From: an uncultured Flavobacteriaceae bacterium
GTDB lineage: Bacteria; Bacteroidota; Bacteroidia; Flavobacteriales; Flavobacteriaceae
Assembly (NCBI GenBank): GCA_947500385.1
Contig: CANMSA010000003.1
Location: 248,001 to 312,000, forward strand
Direction of reading: 5' to 3'
DNA length: 64,000 bases
A program made the position numbers and the translations under genes. This document shows, one piece after another, positions 61,923-64,000 of the stretch. Under the pieces are notes generated by a model, which worked only from the letters and a program-made list of their open reading frames with translations, did not search any database and had not been told where the DNA came from. Positions within the stretch are counted from its first letter, which is position 1; each line of letters begins with the position of its first letter.

Positions 61923-63650
61923 TTAGTTTTTAATTATTTTCATGAGTTGTTGTTTTCCGTTCGGGACGAGTTCGGTTGCTCTGAGAATATACATTCCGGC
62001 GCTAAGCACGACCAAGTCCCATAGTTCTTTTTTTTGTCGCTGTGTTTTAGTGGCAATCAGTTTACCGCCAATATCATGTATTGTTAACTCATAACTACTA
62101 TTGGGGTCATATTTGTTTATTGAAAGATCTACGGTGGTCTTAAAGGGGTTTTGGGAAATTGATATAATTTTATCGACTTCCTTAATATCTTCGTTGACCT
62201 CTTGTTCCTCTATGGGGTTCAAAGCTTCATCATTGGTTAGTGAACGAATTAAGAGCAAACCTTCTTCTGTGCAAAAAATAGCATTTCCGAATTCATCTAT
62301 CAATACGTTGTTCCCTTGGTCATTGTATTTTGGTGAATTTCCTAACGAATACCGAATTTTCAACGCCCCAGTTTCCCAGTCAAGCGCGTAGAAGTAATAG
62401 TTACAGTCGGCTTCGCGACCTGAACCATATACCAGGCCTGAATTCGAGCTGTACGTAAGAACTCCGTTAATGTTTATTTCATTGGTGGCCCATGCGATGG
62501 AAAAACGATTTGCGAAAGTATCCCAAGACACTTTTTGCACTCCTTTTTGGTTCTCGCAACCAGGACTAAAACCATTGTATTGGGCACAAGCAATTTCATA
62601 ACCATAGGCGGTAGGAGAGTTTTCTATTGATTGAAATCCATTGGCGAGATTCACGGCATGAGGAAGTTGTATTTTTCCTGCAAGTCTGGGGTGTTCAGAA
62701 GGTATTCCGCGCCAATCGGTCGGAATTTCATCACGCCAAAAAGCAACCATATTGTTTCTTTCGTGACCATCACAGACAACTACTAATTTGTCGTTCCCAT
62801 CTTCGCCGATAAGGGTAGGGGTTGTGCCACTTCCTTCGGCAATTAGACCCCTTGGGCCATCTTTAACAAAATCGTATGGCGCGACCCAAAGAATTGCTAA
62901 ACTTTCACCATTCCAACCAATTTTAATCATCTTTTTGGTTGTTACGAGGTACATGCTATTATCTGTATCTACCGGAAAGGCATTGTGATAATGTATTTCA
63001 TCGTCTTCCAATGGCAATTGAATGGAGGTCCAACGTGAAAAGTCTTTTTTGACCATTCCGAAAACTCCTTCCCTAGTATTGTAAGCAATCCAACCATCAT
63101 AGGTCATGTTCATAGTAGTCAATCGACCACCGCCATTTTTGGCCAGGTTGAACTCGTCCAATTGTTTTATTGGAGAATTGATCTTGGTGGTATCTTCATC
63201 TGTCAACATCAGTATTCTCCCCGTTCCTCTAAAATTGTCGTGAGTATACCAGATCTTATTGTTGGACAAAAGAAAATTCCAGCTATAATCCAAAATATTA
63301 TAGTCGATACGCAGGCTGTCTATCAAATGAATTCCTTCATCCGTATAGTTTGCTTTGAATGCATGCGTAGCATTGCTTCCTAAAATAGCCCGCTGACCGT
63401 TTTCATATGTTTCGGACAAATACAACCAAGGAGATGCCCGGTTCAAAGGGGTTCTACCATGCATGACCGTCAATGAATCGTTCGGCTGCGGCCCTTTTAA
63501 ACAGGTAGCGGCCTGGGCGGCTGAATTGGCATGGTATATCGGCCATGGCGTATTGGGGATATGGGAGTTGTTTTGCTTTGTACAATTTGTTTGGCCCCAA
63601 ATTGTACTGGTGAAACAAGCACTTACCAGAAAAGTAAAGAGTGATCGCAT
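61923..63650 (-). CDS. Secreted beta-propeller-like protein with T9SS sorting domain
   Basis: A 575-residue protein. Signal peptide 1-19 (TSTIWGQ), then repeated beta units that read like a PQQ/YVTN propeller (MNMTYDGWIAYNTREGVFGMV, FPVDTDNSMYLVTTKKMIKIGW, NNVLIDEFGNAIFCTEEGLLLI), and from about residue 498 a type A T9SS C-terminal sorting domain: ISQNPFKTTVDLSI, YELTIHDIGGKLI, GMYILRA, LMKIIKN. It would be exported by SecYEG and then the gliding-linked type IX system to the surface or medium. Substrate or ligand unknown. Confidence 0.88.
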   Translation of the reverse strand: MRSLFTFLVSACFTSTIWGQTNCTKQNNSHIPNTPWPIYHANSAAQAATCLKGPQPNDSLTVMHGRTPLNRASPWLYLSETYENGQRAILGSNATHAFKANYTDEGIHLIDSLRIDYNILDYSWNFLLSNNKIWYTHDNFRGTGRILMLTDEDTTKINSPIKQLDEFNLAKNGGGRLTTMNMTYDGWIAYNTREGVFGMVKKDFSRWTSIQLPLEDDEIHYHNAFPVDTDNSMYLVTTKKMIKIGWNGESLAILWVAPYDFVKDGPRGLIAEGSGTTPTLIGEDGNDKLVVVCDGHERNNMVAFWRDEIPTDWRGIPSEHPRLAGKIQLPHAVNLANGFQSIENSPTAYGYEIACAQYNGFSPGCENQKGVQKVSWDTFANRFSIAWATNEININGVLTYSSNSGLVYGSGREADCNYYFYALDWETGALKIRYSLGNSPKYNDQGNNVLIDEFGNAIFCTEEGLLLIRSLTNDEALNPIEEQEVNEDIKEVDKIISISQNPFKTTVDLSINKYDPNSSYELTIHDIGGKLIATKTQRQKKELWDLVVLSAGMYILRATELVPNGKQQLMKIIKN

Positions 63651-63786
63651 TTAAGAGTGTATTAAACCCATAAAACGATTACCGGAATCTTAATCTTATA
63701 AATGAAAGCATCTAATCAACCAAATGCCGAATCTTTTCAACTAAAACCTTCCGTTTATCTTTATATTAGTTATCTAAAAGTATCTA

Positions 63787-64000
63787 ATGAAAAACTCCGA
63801 AAGGAACATCCTTGCTTTGTGTTCAATGCTGCTTTTTTTATCCGGGTTTGTCTACTATGTAGAATTTTATTCTGTTTTACCGGCCTTACTTTTGGCAGTT
63901 ATATTAACCTTTCAATTTACGATGTTAGGCATTGCCGTGTGCTATATGATATGGAGATCGCATTCGGTGACAAGTTTACGGTCGGGTATCATAATTATTG
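63787..64000 (+). CDS. Membrane protein, truncated by the window end
   Basis: Open from ATG at 63787 to the last base (71 codons seen). The peptide starts MKNSERNILALCSMLLFLSGFVYY and has at least two membrane spans, the second around LPALLLAVILTFQFTMLGIAV. No family can be named from this part. Confidence 0.6.
   Translation, partial: MKNSERNILALCSMLLFLSGFVYYVEFYSVLPALLLAVILTFQFTMLGIAVCYMIWRSHSVTSLRSGIIII

Noticed and set aside
1-64000. tRNA, rRNA, insertion sequences, phage or defence systems
   Set aside because: I saw no transposase, integrase, toxin-antitoxin or restriction genes and no tRNA-like T-arm sequence outside genes; a tRNA search program would be decisive.

Overview
The window comes from a chromosome of the Bacteroidota, almost certainly the family Flavobacteriaceae. 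Supporting signs are promoters of the TAnnTTTG type, few Shine-Dalgarno sequences, a type IX secretion cargo protein with a C-terminal sorting domain, carboxypeptidase-regulatory plus TonB-plug proteins, and lineage-typical small proteins (DUF2853, DUF4834, a CAL67264-like membrane peptide). The genus cannot be fixed; gene order would suit the Maribacter/Zobellia/Arenibacter group. I saw no rRNA, tRNA, CRISPR array, insertion sequence or prophage, so this reads as stable core chromosome with one locally expanded family.

Layout. 1-1.5 kb: 3' part of a zinc alcohol dehydrogenase gene co-transcribed with its TetR-type regulator. 1.6-15.2 kb: a broken-up menaquinone cluster, menI-menF-menD, then menA, then menC-menE, interleaved with DUF2853, CvfB, a SPOR-like membrane protein, a LytTR response regulator with a nearby HisKA_2 histidine kinase, an SDR and a CPBP protease; menB and menH are not here. 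15.2-17.4 kb: an SGNH lipoprotein and an exported M24 peptidase. 17.6-25.7 kb: four tandem paralogues joining a CarboxypepD_reg domain, a TonB plug without a barrel, TPRs and a DUF2135/YfaP-like C-terminal domain; this is the most unusual part. 25.7-34.5 kb: acyl-CoA carboxylase beta subunit, Gfo/Idh oxidoreductase, EttA, MBL lipoprotein, GNAT, a coiled-coil membrane protein and FumC. 34.6-45.9 kb: a small membrane protein, an outer-membrane beta-barrel with a Lys-tailed partner, ArsC, a heptanucleotide repeat, prfB with a programmed frameshift, a large zinc protease, threonine aldolase, YegP, OmpA, thioredoxin-like and YbaB. 46-51.9 kb: an oligopeptidase B-like protease, then a cysteine synthase homologue, an alpha-oxoamine synthase and a GNAT-fold acyltransferase that together look like a sulfonolipid (capnine) pathway. 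52-58.7 kb: OM transporter-like protein, DUF4834, and an overlapping YfhO-glycosyltransferase-flippase operon. 58.7-64 kb: deoxyribonucleotidase, FdhF/YdeP-type molybdoenzyme, a T9SS cargo and a truncated membrane protein.

Working together. The men genes convert chorismate to demethylmenaquinone, the respiratory quinone of these bacteria, with MenB supplied from elsewhere. The lipid genes at 48-52 kb could make the sulfonolipids that support gliding. The surface-glycan genes, OmpA, the OM barrels and the plug-TPR family all serve the cell envelope. All functional calls rest on reading the translated sequence and remembered family motifs; no database search was possible.
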